From Vibrio coralliilyticus (GTDB lineage Bacteria > Pseudomonadota > Gammaproteobacteria > Enterobacterales > Vibrionaceae), in the NCBI RefSeq assembly GCF_024449095.1, contig NZ_CP024627.1:1178001-1242000 (forward strand): a stretch of DNA of 64,000 nt. Reading direction: 5' to 3'. Shown one piece after another: positions 1-9,600 of this stretch. Within the stretch, counting starts at the first letter, position 1. Each line of letters opens with the position of its first letter. Under the pieces are notes generated by a model, which saw nothing but the letters and a program-made list of their open reading frames with translations, was not told the DNA's origin and did no database searches. The position numbers and the translations under genes are program-made.

Positions 1-1773
1 CTGGGGTTGTGTGCAGACTTATCGAATCAGCTTCAGCGGATTGATGGCAGAGAAACTGGCGGTGTAGATTTACTGACGCAACTGCCATCGCGTGAACGCT
101 TTTTAGAGCAGCTCGAGCAAGACTACGCTGACAGCCAATGTGAAGATTTGTTGATCATGTTGGCATTACAACCACAATTTCCTTTGGAGAATGAGCAGGA
201 AATCAAGCGTCAATTTGCCAGTTATATTGCTGAAAATTCGCTAGTCTCGTCTGCTAGTTATGTTGGTGATAGCCGGTTTGCCGTTACGCTAAAAGCGAGT
301 ATGAAGCAGGGGAGTGAGAGTATCCGCTCTATCCGAAAGTTAATTAAAGCTTTTTTCCACAGTTTTAAGCATGCTCAAGCGCCCGTTGCACAAGCACTTA
401 GATTTGGTCTCACCGGTGTCTCTGTGTTGCATTCTGATGCGAAATCGCCCAAGCGATTACTCTCGCACGCATTGCAAGCTTTGCTGGAGTTGCACTCAGA
501 CGAAAATAAAAGAGTGAGGTTTTATGACCGCGAACTTCACGAACAAGTGGAGCGTAAGAAACGGCTGGAAAGCTGGGTTGAACAAGCCATATTGGAAGAG
601 ACAATAGATGTTTTTTACCAACCGATTGTGAATATCAAAAAAGGAAGAATTGATAAATTTGAGGCCTTGTGTCGCTTTCCTGAAAGTGACACTGCCAGCG
701 CCTCAACGCAGGAGTTGATCAATGTCGTTGAAGATCTTGATCTAATTGTCCGATTGGATGATGTTGTCAATCGAAAAGCTATGTCGGCATTGCCGGAACT
801 GCAGCAATTGTTTGGCGAGGACATTGGGCTGTCTGTTAATCGTTCATTCAATTCTAAACAAGACATTGTCGAAATCCTTCGTCACTGTGCCCAGCTCATC
901 GATGAAAGCGGCATTAAACCAAACATGCTGACGATTGAGTTCACCGAAAGTGCGTACTTTGGTGGCGACAGTTATCAAGAGCAGTTACTGGCAGCGATTC
1001 GAAAAGCAGGCGTCTCCATCGCGGTTGACGATTTTGGTACTGGGTGCGCGTCTTTCGATTATCTTAATCGAAACTATTTTGATGTACTGAAGATTGATCG
1101 AAGCTTTGTTCAAGATATTTGCTTTGGCAGTCGGCAATATCATGTCGTGAATACCATCATTCAGTTAGCCCAAAAACTCAGGCTAAAAGTGGTGGCTGAA
1201 GGTGTTGAAACCGAAAGTGAGTATACAACATTACGTAATTTAGGCGTTGATTGCATTCAGGGTTACTTCTTCTCGAAGCCATTGCCAATAAAAGATCTAC
1301 GATCGGTGAGTCATTACTGTGTTTTACCGTCAACTCAAAGTATGTCAAATGCTAAAACCGGTACGTTATTAGAGTTGATAACACCTCAGTTACCACATCT
1401 TGACCCGGGCGAACCTCTGTCCCTTATTTACACTTATTTTAAAACGGAAACGATCAATGTTTTGCCTGTTATTGAATCACATCATTGCGTGGGCATTATT
1501 AGCAGAGCTGCAATGAATTTGCATTTGACGCCGAATATGGGAACAGATCATGAGACCAGTAAAGAGCACACGATGTGGCATAAGTCTGCTCACCGTATAA
1601 TGTCTGCACCGGAATCACTACTGTCTTGGCATACACCATTAATGGAATTGGAAGACTTAATGGCAAGATCACCGCTGCCCTGGGTGCTGGTTGATGATGA
1701 ATCACGATTCAAAGGTATCGTCGAACATGAAAGAGTTATGCAGTATTTATTGAGTTGTAAATCTAAGCCTTAG
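1..1773 (+). CDS. c-di-GMP phosphodiesterase, degenerate GGDEF + EAL + CBS (5' partial)
   Basis: The reading frame is open at the left edge, so the true start may lie outside the window; the first in-window start candidate is a TTG at 7. Counting from that TTG, residues about 20-180 resemble a GGDEF fold without a GGDEF motif. An EAL domain follows, with the EAL signature at 219-221 (EALCRF), the DDFGTG metal/loop motif at 341-346 and the VAEGVE motif near 396-401. All the usual EAL catalytic blocks are present, so hydrolysis of c-di-GMP to pGpG is likely. Residues from about 445 to the end look like a pair of CBS repeats, which in other proteins bind adenine nucleotides and could regulate the EAL domain. 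No membrane segment is visible in this part, so it is probably cytoplasmic. The GGDEF part probably does not make c-di-GMP and may be regulatory. Confidence 0.85.
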   Translation: MGLCADLSNQLQRIDGRETGGVDLLTQLPSRERFLEQLEQDYADSQCEDLLIMLALQPQFPLENEQEIKRQFASYIAENSLVSSASYVGDSRFAVTLKASMKQGSESIRSIRKLIKAFFHSFKHAQAPVAQALRFGLTGVSVLHSDAKSPKRLLSHALQALLELHSDENKRVRFYDRELHEQVERKKRLESWVEQAILEETIDVFYQPIVNIKKGRIDKFEALCRFPESDTASASTQELINVVEDLDLIVRLDDVVNRKAMSALPELQQLFGEDIGLSVNRSFNSKQDIVEILRHCAQLIDESGIKPNMLTIEFTESAYFGGDSYQEQLLAAIRKAGVSIAVDDFGTGCASFDYLNRNYFDVLKIDRSFVQDICFGSRQYHVVNTIIQLAQKLRLKVVAEGVETESEYTTLRNLGVDCIQGYFFSKPLPIKDLRSVSHYCVLPSTQSMSNAKTGTLLELITPQLPHLDPGEPLSLIYTYFKTETINVLPVIESHHCVGIISRAAMNLHLTPNMGTDHETSKEHTMWHKSAHRIMSAPESLLSWHTPLMELEDLMARSPLPWVLVDDESRFKGIVEHERVMQYLLSCKSKP

Positions 1774-1890
1774 ACGAGTTTATTTAGGGATGAGCTTTGC
1801 AAATTTTTAAATATGAATCGCTGGTGGAATTGGCCTTAGCAAGTCTGTTATTATCCGCACCCATCAGAAATTACAGCGATATCAGACATC

Positions 1891-2571
1891 ATGGTTCAGC
1901 AATTGTTAGCAGTGTTTGCTCCTATGCTTTTAGGTGCTCAATTCATTTTGACGCTCATTTTGGTCAAGGGTGATATCTGCCCGGGTCAGAGAGGCCGTAT
2001 TCATAAGGTCCTTCCTGTGCTCGCAATTATGTGGCTGGCTGTTGCTTCATTGAAAATTGAAGCCATGATGATTGTATTTGCCATTGCATACTTCTACTCT
2101 CAAGTTCAAACCAAAAAAACGCGAGTACAAGGGCCAATGTGGGTTATGTACCTTGCTAATGGTTTGGCACTTGCCTATGTTGCGATTGGTATTGGAGAGC
2201 AATCCGATCTTGCGGCTAGCCTGAGTGTGTTTATTCAAATCATACTTTTAGGTGCGCTGTTTGCTCACTTGCTCCTCACCGTAGCGAGAACGCGTTTACA
2301 AGCTTTTCACCGTATTCTGCCGGTGACTGGTGTGCTTTCAGCAATGCTGATGAGTTTAGCGATTTTGCTTAAAGCCTTTGGCCTAGATGAAGCCATTCTT
2401 GCTCAAGCTACTCAGCCACTATTGATTGGGTTTGCACTGCTCATTACTTCGGTTCTTATCTGGTGTTGGCACATCATTATGTCAAAGACGGTACATAAGG
2501 CTCAGTTGGCGATTGCATTATTAAGTCTTATCTCGGCAATGACGTTCAATCAAGGCTTGTTTGTTCTTTAG
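1891..2571 (+). CDS. polytopic inner-membrane protein of unknown function
   Basis: A 226-residue, strongly hydrophobic protein with about seven predicted membrane helices, by eye near residues 8-25, 40-68, 85-102, 110-132, 140-162, 172-193 and 204-224. Short basic segments such as KGDICPGQRGR and QTKKTR separate the helices. I recognise no catalytic motif and no transporter signature. It starts with ATG, has only a weak ribosome-binding site, and lies 117 bases after the EAL gene on the same strand. A functional link to that gene is possible but unsupported. I do not assign a function. Confidence 0.7.
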   Translation: MVQQLLAVFAPMLLGAQFILTLILVKGDICPGQRGRIHKVLPVLAIMWLAVASLKIEAMMIVFAIAYFYSQVQTKKTRVQGPMWVMYLANGLALAYVAIGIGEQSDLAASLSVFIQIILLGALFAHLLLTVARTRLQAFHRILPVTGVLSAMLMSLAILLKAFGLDEAILAQATQPLLIGFALLITSVLIWCWHIIMSKTVHKAQLAIALLSLISAMTFNQGLFVL

Positions 2572-2646
2572 AAGAGAAATCGCTCACTGTTAATTTGAAG
2601 ATTTGACGCTACGCTTGATATAGATGGTCAACACAGGAGCGTGGTT

Positions 2647-2847
2647 ATGGATATGACTCATGTAGGTCGGTTAGACAGTGCGATTTTACTTGGCATTGTT
2701 AATGAAAAGCTGAGACTCGAGTGTGATAGCTTTGAAGAACTCGTGACCATGTATGAAATGGATGTCGAAACAGTGGTGGGGAAATTGGATATATTGGGTT
2801 ATCAATATGATCCGCTCACCAATCAGTTTAAATCTTACGATAGATAG
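2647..2847 (+). CDS. DUF4250 domain small protein
   Basis: A 66-residue soluble protein that matches the DUF4250 pattern: an opening helix with DSAILLGIVNEKLR, a central helix with SFEELVTMYEMD, and a C-terminal LDILGYQYDPLTNQFK. The fold is probably helical and helix-turn-helix-like; no function is known for the family. I chose the ATG at 2647 because AGGAG at 2635-2639 is spaced 7 bases from it. A GTG at 2641 would sit only one base after that site. A strong hairpin terminator follows directly. Confidence 0.75.
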   Translation: MDMTHVGRLDSAILLGIVNEKLRLECDSFEELVTMYEMDVETVVGKLDILGYQYDPLTNQFKSYDR

Positions 2848-2855
2848 AATGAAAC

Positions 2856-2878
2856 AGGAGGCTGATGCCTCCTTTTTT
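2856..2878 (+). terminator. intrinsic terminator after DUF4250 gene
   Basis: Stem AGGAGGC / GCCTCCT with a TGAT loop, followed by a T run at 2873-2878. The T run overlaps the stop codon of the convergent metR gene. On the opposite strand the hairpin has no T tract, so it serves mainly the plus strand. Confidence 0.8.
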
Positions 2879-3788
2879 ATACCGTTTTTATCCCTTCTAA
2901 ATGGCTTTTTGATTGTTGTCTGGCAGTATTAAAAAAGGCTTGAAGGTAGCGTTTGTCTTTGTCTGAATTTCGTGTTGCAGCGAACAGACGTCGCCACAAC
3001 CCATCGCCAAAAGAGAGACTGGTAATCAAGCCTTGACGGGAGAACTCGCTTATTGCCCAGTTAGGTAAAGCGGCTACTCCTAAACCGGCAGACACCATTT
3101 GTACTAGCATCAGTGTGTTGTCTGCTTGTTTCCATTTGGCGGGCTCAATGCCTGCGGGCTGTAGAAAGTGTTTCACCACGTCAAGTCGGTTCTTTTGAAC
3201 TGGGTAGGACAACATGGTCTCATTGGCTAAATCTTCCGGCTCAATAGAGGTTTTTGATGCCAGTGGGTGGGTAGTTGCGGTAACTAAGCGCATTTCAAAA
3301 TCAAAGAGAGGCTCATAATGGACTTCTGATCTTGGTTGAATATCAGAGGTGATCACCAAGTCCAACTCGCCATTCATCAGCGCCGGTAGAGGCTCAAAAC
3401 CAAATCCAGATGAGAAATCTAGAGTTACACTTGGCCAAGCCACTTGATATTCTCTTAGCGCAGGCATTAGCCACTGAAAACAGGAGTGGCATTCGATAGC
3501 CATATGCAAACGTCCGTTAACGTCCTCTTTCAAACTGGCTAATTCATTTTCCGCTCTGGCAATGCGTGGTAGCACTTCATCTGCCAAGCTAAGAAGGATT
3601 TCGCCTTCAGAGGTAAATCTCACAGGACGAGTCTTACGCAGAAAAAGCTGACCACCAATACGAGCTTCTAGATCTTTTATTTGATGAGACAGGGCTGACT
3701 GAGTCAGATGTAGCGTTGTTGCAGTGGCAGTCAAAGAGCCAGTGTCCCGCAATGTGGCTAATGTTTTCAGATGCTTAATCTCAATCAT
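2877..3788 (-). CDS. metR: LysR-type methionine biosynthesis activator MetR
   Basis: A 303-residue LysR-type regulator. The N-terminal winged helix-turn-helix covers residues 1-60 (MIEIKHLKTLATLRDTGSL, then TQSALSHQIKDLE), and the periplasmic-binding-protein-like effector domain runs from about 90 to 295. It is transcribed divergently from metE, the classic arrangement for MetR, which activates metE (and metH in enterics) with homocysteine as co-regulator. Identity rests on the family pattern plus this context. The 277-base region shared with metE carries MetJ-type operators, so methionine (through S-adenosylmethionine) probably represses both genes. A TGAA-N5-TTCA element overlaps the start codon and could mediate autoregulation. 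Confidence 0.92.
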   Translation of the reverse strand: MIEIKHLKTLATLRDTGSLTATATTLHLTQSALSHQIKDLEARIGGQLFLRKTRPVRFTSEGEILLSLADEVLPRIARAENELASLKEDVNGRLHMAIECHSCFQWLMPALREYQVAWPSVTLDFSSGFGFEPLPALMNGELDLVITSDIQPRSEVHYEPLFDFEMRLVTATTHPLASKTSIEPEDLANETMLSYPVQKNRLDVVKHFLQPAGIEPAKWKQADNTLMLVQMVSAGLGVAALPNWAISEFSRQGLITSLSFGDGLWRRLFAATRNSDKDKRYLQAFFNTARQQSKSHLEGIKTV

Positions 3789-3800
3789 GAAATCCCTTCA
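3788..3800. promoter_or_regulatory. candidate MetR box (TGAA-N5-TTCA)
   Basis: A perfect match to the MetR consensus TGAA-N5-TTCA lies over the start codon and Shine-Dalgarno region of metR. Its position inside the translation start could mean autorepression. It could equally be chance, because part of it doubles as the ribosome-binding site. No second perfect copy was found nearer metE. Confidence 0.35.
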
Positions 3801-3846
3801 ATCTTGCTCGCTGATGATGAATATAACTAACTTACCTGTGTTTTAT

Positions 3847-3870
3847 AGGCATGTAAACATCTAGACGTCT
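3847..3870. promoter_or_regulatory. MetJ operator, three tandem met boxes (metR/metE)
   Basis: Consecutive 8-base units AGGCATGT, AAACATCT and AGACGTCT; the last is the perfect met-box consensus. MetJ dimers with S-adenosylmethionine bind tandem 8-mers of this kind. The array lies 59 to 82 bases upstream of the metR start, on the metR side of the divergent region. Confidence 0.75.
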
Positions 3871-3991
3871 AAAAAGACATTAATGATTGAATTCGTTAGT
3901 TGAGCTAATTCGCTGTCGTGGACATGAAGTTTTCTAATAAACAGCTTGAATAATTGGAGGTTGTTCATTCATGTCTTAATCGAGATAGTTT

Positions 3992-4007
3992 AGCCATCTA
4001 GACGCCT
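3992..4007. promoter_or_regulatory. second MetJ operator, two met boxes on the metE side
   Basis: Two adjacent 8-mers, AGCCATCT and AGACGCCT, match AGACGTCT at 6 and 7 of 8 positions. They sit 58 bases before the metE start, so each divergent promoter appears to have its own MetJ site. Confidence 0.65.
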
Positions 4008-4065
4008 TACTGTTGTTTAGGCAGTACAGGCCTAATTGCTTTAATAATCAAGAAGGATTAGAAAT

Positions 4066-6348
4066 ATGGCGACGACGACTCATATCCTAGGCTACCCAAG
4101 AATCGGCGAAAAGCGTGAATTGAAATTTGCACTGGAGAAATATTGGCGAGGAGAAATTAACCAAGCTGAGCTCAAAGCAGTGGGGGCCCAGCTTCGAAAG
4201 AAAAATTGGCAAGTACAATCTGAGGCCGAACTGAGCTTTGTTACCGCAGGTGATTTTGCATGGTATGACCATGTTCTGACCACGACCTTATTACTAGGGC
4301 ATGTTCCTAAACGTCACCGAGAAGGGGAGTCTGATTTGGATACCTTGTTCAAAGTTGGACGTGGTCAGTCTCAGGCAAATTGTTGCTGTAGCGGATCTGC
4401 GGCGTCGGATATGACCAAATGGTTTAACACCAATTATCATTACATCGTACCTGAGTTTAGTCGGGATGATAGCTTTGAAGTTAGCTGGCCTCAACTGTTT
4501 GAGGAAGTTAATGAGGCTATCAAAGCGGGACAAAATGTGAAACCTGTTCTGTTAGGTCCGTTGAGCTATCTCTACCTTGGTAAAGAAGTGGAACAAGGGT
4601 TTGATCGCTTGACGCTGTTACCACGTCTTCTTACCGCTTATCAAAACATTCTAGCCAAATTAGCAGGCCAAGGTGTTGAGTGGGTGCAGATCGACGAACC
4701 TATTCTATCACTAGAGTTGGAGGCACCTTGGCTTGATGCATTCAAGCTTGCTTATCAGGTCATTCGTGGCGAGGTGAAAATACTGCTAACGACCTACTTT
4801 GATTCAGTGGAAGACACATTGGACAAGATTGTCGAATTAGAGATCGATGGTTTGCATGTTGACCTGTCAGAAGCCCCAGAACAGTTAAGTGAAGTCATTT
4901 CTCGATTACCGAAAGAGTGGGTGTTTTCGGCAGGCGTTATTAATGGGCGCAATGTTTGGCGGGCGGATCTAAGCGCGCAGCTTGCACGGCTTCAGCCTGT
5001 GAAAAAGCGTCTGGGCGATAGGTTATGGGTTGCGAGCTCGTGTTCATTGCTTCATAGCCCTGTGGATCTGGATCTTGAACCTGAGTTGACCGAAGAAGTA
5101 CGCAGTTGGTTTGCTTTTGCAAAGCAAAAAGTGGCCGAAGTGGCCTTATTAGGCAGAGCCTTGGATGGTGATCATCAGGCTATTTTAGCGTGCGATACAT
5201 ACAGTGCTTCAATTCAGGCTCGTAAGAATGCCGTCCACGTCAACAAGCCTCAAGTTCAGCAGCGTCTTAATCAGATAACAAAAGCTTGGTCTGATCGCAG
5301 TGTACCTTATGAGGAGCGCGCTCAGTATCAAAATGCGGTATTAGGTTTGCCATTGTTCCCCACAACGACGATTGGTTCTTTTCCACAAACGAATGAAATA
5401 CGAGTTCAGCGTAGTGCTTACCGTAGCGGCCAGCTATCGGAATCAGACTATTTGACAGCCTTGAAAGGTCACATCGAAGATGCGGTAAAACGCCAGGAAG
5501 CACTGGACCTTGATGTACTGGTGCATGGTGAGGCCGAACGTAACGACATGGTGGAATATTTTGCCGAGAACTTAGCAGGGTTTCAAACCACCAAATTTGG
5601 CTGGGTACAGAGCTACGGCTCACGATGCGTTAAACCAGCGATAGTCGTTGCGGATATCGAGCGCGAAAAACCCATTACAGTTGAATGGTCGACATATGCC
5701 CAGTCACTCACTTCTAAGCAAATGAAAGGGATGTTGACAGGACCAGTGACAATTCTTTGTTGGACATTCCCTCGTGAGGATATCAGTCGCAAAGAAATAA
5801 CCAATCAATTGGCGCTAGCATTGCGTGATGAAGTGTCTGCTCTGCAAGAGGCAGGTATCAATATTATCCAGATTGATGAGCCGGCTATTCGAGAAGGCTT
5901 GCCACTTAAAAAACGTGATCATGCCGAATATTTAGAGTGGGCGGTAGCGGCATTCAAGATCGCTGCAGCCAGTGCCAAGCCCGAGACACAAATCCATACA
6001 CATATGTGCTATTCAGAGTTTAATGAGATTATTGATTCCGTGGCTGAATTAGATGCGGATGTGATTACGATAGAAACTTCTCGCTCAAATATGGAGTTAC
6101 TAAAAGCGTTTGAGGAGTTTGACTATCCTAATGAAATTGGCCCTGGCGTTTACGACATTCACTCTCCAAATATCCCAACTGAAGAGTGGATTGAAGGCCT
6201 GTTGTACAAGGCCGCTGATAAGATACCGGCAAACCGTTTGTGGGTGAATCCAGATTGCGGTTTGAAGACACGAGACTGGGCAGAAACCGAAGCGTCACTG
6301 GCTAACATGGTTTCGGCGGCGAAAAAGCTACGAGTGGCATTTGCTTAA
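4066..6348 (+). CDS. metE: cobalamin-independent methionine synthase MetE
   Basis: 5-methyltetrahydropteroyltriglutamate-homocysteine methyltransferase, the B12-independent last step of methionine synthesis. The length of 760 residues is normal. The two-barrel layout is visible: the N-terminal half starts with [15 protein letters not shown] and the C-terminal catalytic half begins near residue 430 with [12 protein letters not shown]. Zinc ligands are intact, with H646 and C648 (HMC) and C731 (NPDCGLKTR). The ATG follows AAGGA at a good distance. It diverges from metR and is preceded by MetJ boxes. Expression is therefore expected under methionine limitation, with MetR and homocysteine as activators. 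Cytoplasmic enzyme. Confidence 0.98.
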   Translation: MATTTHILGYPRIGEKRELKFALEKYWRGEINQAELKAVGAQLRKKNWQVQSEAELSFVTAGDFAWYDHVLTTTLLLGHVPKRHREGESDLDTLFKVGRGQSQANCCCSGSAASDMTKWFNTNYHYIVPEFSRDDSFEVSWPQLFEEVNEAIKAGQNVKPVLLGPLSYLYLGKEVEQGFDRLTLLPRLLTAYQNILAKLAGQGVEWVQIDEPILSLELEAPWLDAFKLAYQVIRGEVKILLTTYFDSVEDTLDKIVELEIDGLHVDLSEAPEQLSEVISRLPKEWVFSAGVINGRNVWRADLSAQLARLQPVKKRLGDRLWVASSCSLLHSPVDLDLEPELTEEVRSWFAFAKQKVAEVALLGRALDGDHQAILACDTYSASIQARKNAVHVNKPQVQQRLNQITKAWSDRSVPYEERAQYQNAVLGLPLFPTTTIGSFPQTNEIRVQRSAYRSGQLSESDYLTALKGHIEDAVKRQEALDLDVLVHGEAERNDMVEYFAENLAGFQTTKFGWVQSYGSRCVKPAIVVADIEREKPITVEWSTYAQSLTSKQMKGMLTGPVTILCWTFPREDISRKEITNQLALALRDEVSALQEAGINIIQIDEPAIREGLPLKKRDHAEYLEWAVAAFKIAAASAKPETQIHTHMCYSEFNEIIDSVAELDADVITIETSRSNMELLKAFEEFDYPNEIGPGVYDIHSPNIPTEEWIEGLLYKAADKIPANRLWVNPDCGLKTRDWAETEASLANMVSAAKKLRVAFA

Positions 6349-6363
6349 TACACCAAAGATGAG

Positions 6364-6388
6364 ATGCCGGCTTTATGTCGGCATTTTT
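6364..6388 (+). terminator. metE terminator
   Basis: Stem ATGCCG / CGGCAT with a nine-base loop, followed by TTTT, 15 bases after the metE stop. Confidence 0.75.
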
Positions 6389-6513
6389 ATGTGTGTATCT
6401 ATACATAATTAAAATAAATAATTTACAGCTTTTTCATTGGCTTAGGGAGTTTATTCTCACGCGTTACTGGTATTTTTTTCATGATTACCCTTAATTATCT
6501 ATCTTATTGTTTG

Positions 6514-6542
6514 ATGTAAAAAAACTGACTTAGAACTGTAAA
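6514..6542 (+). promoter_or_regulatory. candidate PhoB (Pho) box
   Basis: Three heptamers repeat with an 11-base period: ATGTAAA, CTGACTT and CTGTAAA, separated by A-rich 4-mers (AAAA, AGAA). The PhoB consensus is CTGTCAT repeated every 11 bases with an A-rich spacer; the units match at 3 to 5 of 7 positions. It lies 80 bases before a gene encoding phosphodiester- and phosphomonoester-acting domains, which makes phosphate-starvation control plausible. Individual matches are moderate. Confidence 0.4.
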
Positions 6543-6621
6543 ACAGAGTTTCTAAAGTGTCGCACTTTTCAATGTGGCGTTGAACAGTTCAAGCCACTTT
6601 TAGCCTTTCTTCGGATGAACA

Positions 6622-9600
6622 ATGAAGATCAAGTTTAAATATTCTTCAGTAGCAGTCATGCTGATGCTGGCCTTGTCAGGCTGCGATGACTCTTCTGATA
6701 ACGACACAGTTAATGGTGACAACAATTTCGGAGTCAACATTATTACCCCGCCCGATGATATTGAAGAGCAGTTTTTACCAATAGATCCACCAGTCGTTGA
6801 TGGAACTACTGGAGCTGAGCCTGACTCTACCGAGATCTCTGATTACAACGAGTATCAAATTAACTCGGATTTGAAGCTGACCCGTGGTGAACTGAACCAC
6901 ACTAAAGGCTCATCTATCATGTCAATGGAGTTCTTAACCGGAAACGGTTTAGATCTTTTACCGCTAGAGCGCTCAACGGGTCAGTTCACTATGGAATCGA
7001 CCACCGAGTCAGCCAACAGTGAACTGGAAAAAGGCATCAATGTTATCGGCGCGGTAAATGGAGATTTTTTCGACATTTATGATGGGTGGAACCTAGGTAT
7101 TTTTACCCGTGATGGAGTGAACTACACCGGTTGGGACACCAATAGTGAAGCCGCCATTGTGATCAAACATGATGGTCAGGTAGACATTGTCGAATCTTCC
7201 CCTTATTTCGAGCTGGTTTGGGCTTTAAATGGTGGTGAGTTTGAGCGCGTAAAAGGGGTTCACTATTTCGATAAAGCTGAACATATAAGTAAAATTTATA
7301 CGTCAGAAACCCCAGATAAGGGCTCAATTTCGATTTACCCAGGCGATAGTTACCGCGGCACAGTCGATCTCTCTAGTATGACTGGTGCTTTGGTCAAACC
7401 TGAGGTAAACGGCATCACTGTGGTGGCAAACAGCGATGATTCGGCACAAGTGCAGTTTGCTCCTTTAGCGGGTGAAATCACTGAGATTATTCAAGGGGAT
7501 AGTAGTTATGTGATCCCTTCTGGCTACGCGCTAGTGGCTTACGATGCTGGAAAAACAGATTTGGCAATAGGTGATAAATTCGAGGCTAAATTTATCACCG
7601 AAGACTCGGATTGGGCTGATGTAAAGCACGCTATCGGTGCCGGCAACCATGCACACTTGCTTGTTAAAGAGGGCGAGCTTTCTGATGGTGCTATCGATGA
7701 TCCAAGCGATATCAATAGTCGTACCGCATTTGGTATTAAGGCAGATGGATCCTCTTTCTTTCTTACGGTGGATAAACCTGTTGGTTCTAATGGCGATGGC
7801 ATTAGTTTGAAGAAGCTGGGTCAAATCATGCTGGGTTATGGCGCAGTGAAAGCGGTTAACCTAGATGGTGGCGGCTCGACCACTATGGTGGCGAAGATGC
7901 CTGGGCAGAAACAAAATCATGTGATTAATGTCCCTGCTGATGGCAGTGAGCGTGAAGTTGCCAATAAACTGGCACTGACTTTAGATAAAGATCAAGCGAC
8001 TTATCCTGATGATGTGGCGATTTATCCAAAAACTATGACCATTTTGGCTGGTGCTGAATATGAGAGCTTTATGGCGATTGGCTACGATGGCTCCACGCTT
8101 GCTGGAAATGAGGTCGATAAAGAGTTTGGTATTAGCTCAATCGATATCGGTCGAATAAATATTGATTCAGGTGCATTTAAAGCGTCTGACAAAGCGGCTG
8201 AAGGTTATGTCGGTGTTAATGTCGGTGAGCTGCAAGGCTTTGCTCAAGTTGAAGTGGTAGACAGTGTTGATTCTCTCATCTTCGATTTGGAGGAAGTGAC
8301 TGTGGATGCGGGCGGTGAAGTGACGCTCCTCCCGACTCTTATTGCTAACGATGAACAGGTAACCTATACACCTGACCAACTTGAATATCAGCTAAGTAGT
8401 GATGAGTTTGGCTATATTGACCCAGAGACTGGGGTTTTCCATGCCAAAGATGTTCAAGGCGCGGAAGTTGAAGCGACGGTTAAATATCAAGACCAGCAAG
8501 CCTCTGTACTGATTAAGATAGGTGTACCACCTGAGGTGGTGGATGACTTTGAGTCTGGGGTTGATACTTATGTAGCTAGTGGTTCTAGACATTTGGAAGT
8601 TAACATTGAGCCAGAAAGTGAAAATGTCTTTGATGGTAGCTCTGCATTAAAGTTAAGCTGGATAACAGACCCAGCACAGCCAGGCACGTTTGGTGCTTAT
8701 GTGGTAGATGATCTGCAACGAGAACTTAGCGGTTATCCTCAAGCATTTGGTGTGAATGTTTATATTCCCGAAGAGCTGGCTGGAAAAGAGTGGTGGGTGC
8801 GCGGCAAGCTTGTCGATAAAAATGGCTCTGACGTAGCCATCGATTACAATAATGAAGGTGATAGTTTGCCCGAGAAAGGCTGGCACTTTATGCAAGCGCC
8901 AGTACCTGAAGGCTTTACTCCTCCATTTAAAATGAGTGAACCATTCCGTTTCTTGGTGTTGGAAACAGCCAATCGCATTGATTCGCACGTTATTCTTGAT
9001 AACTTCACGACCATTTATAGCAGTGATACCGACCTGAATGGCCCAAGTGTGACCGTGACACCAGCAGACCAAGAGACGGTCGACAGCCAAGATGTTTCGA
9101 TTCGTCTGCAGTTATTTGACGACTCAGAAGTGGATTTCGAGCGCACCGAACTGATCCTAGATGGCGAAGATGTCAGTGGCTCACTGCAAAGCAATGGCAT
9201 TGATGCGGTATGGTTTGATGCGAGCGGTTTGTCTGATGGTTGGCACAAGGTCGAATATCGTGCTTACGATAAGAATGGCAACGTTTCTGCAGGGGACACA
9301 CTATTTAATGTGGTGACCGATCAATCTCGAGTGTATGTTGAATCTGAACATGAGTTGATCTATCCATCAGGTACGTTTGATTTCCCTGTTAAAGTGACTA
9401 AAGGCGAAGATCTCGGTACCTTTGTTCTAGAGCTGACTTATGATGCGACTAAATCGCAGTTGATTGTTCAGGCTGAAGATATTGTGCCTACTGATGTTGA
9501 AACAGATGTGGGTTATTGGAAAGGCACCTTCACTGGTATGGACGAAAATTCAGAGACTTTGGCTCGCGTTGAGCTAATGGTTAATGATTATGTTCAGAAC

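Noticed and set aside
8653..9090. Long minus-strand open frame inside the giant lipoprotein gene
   Set aside because: It is antisense to a continuous, domain-rich coding frame, has no ribosome-binding site and no recognisable protein.
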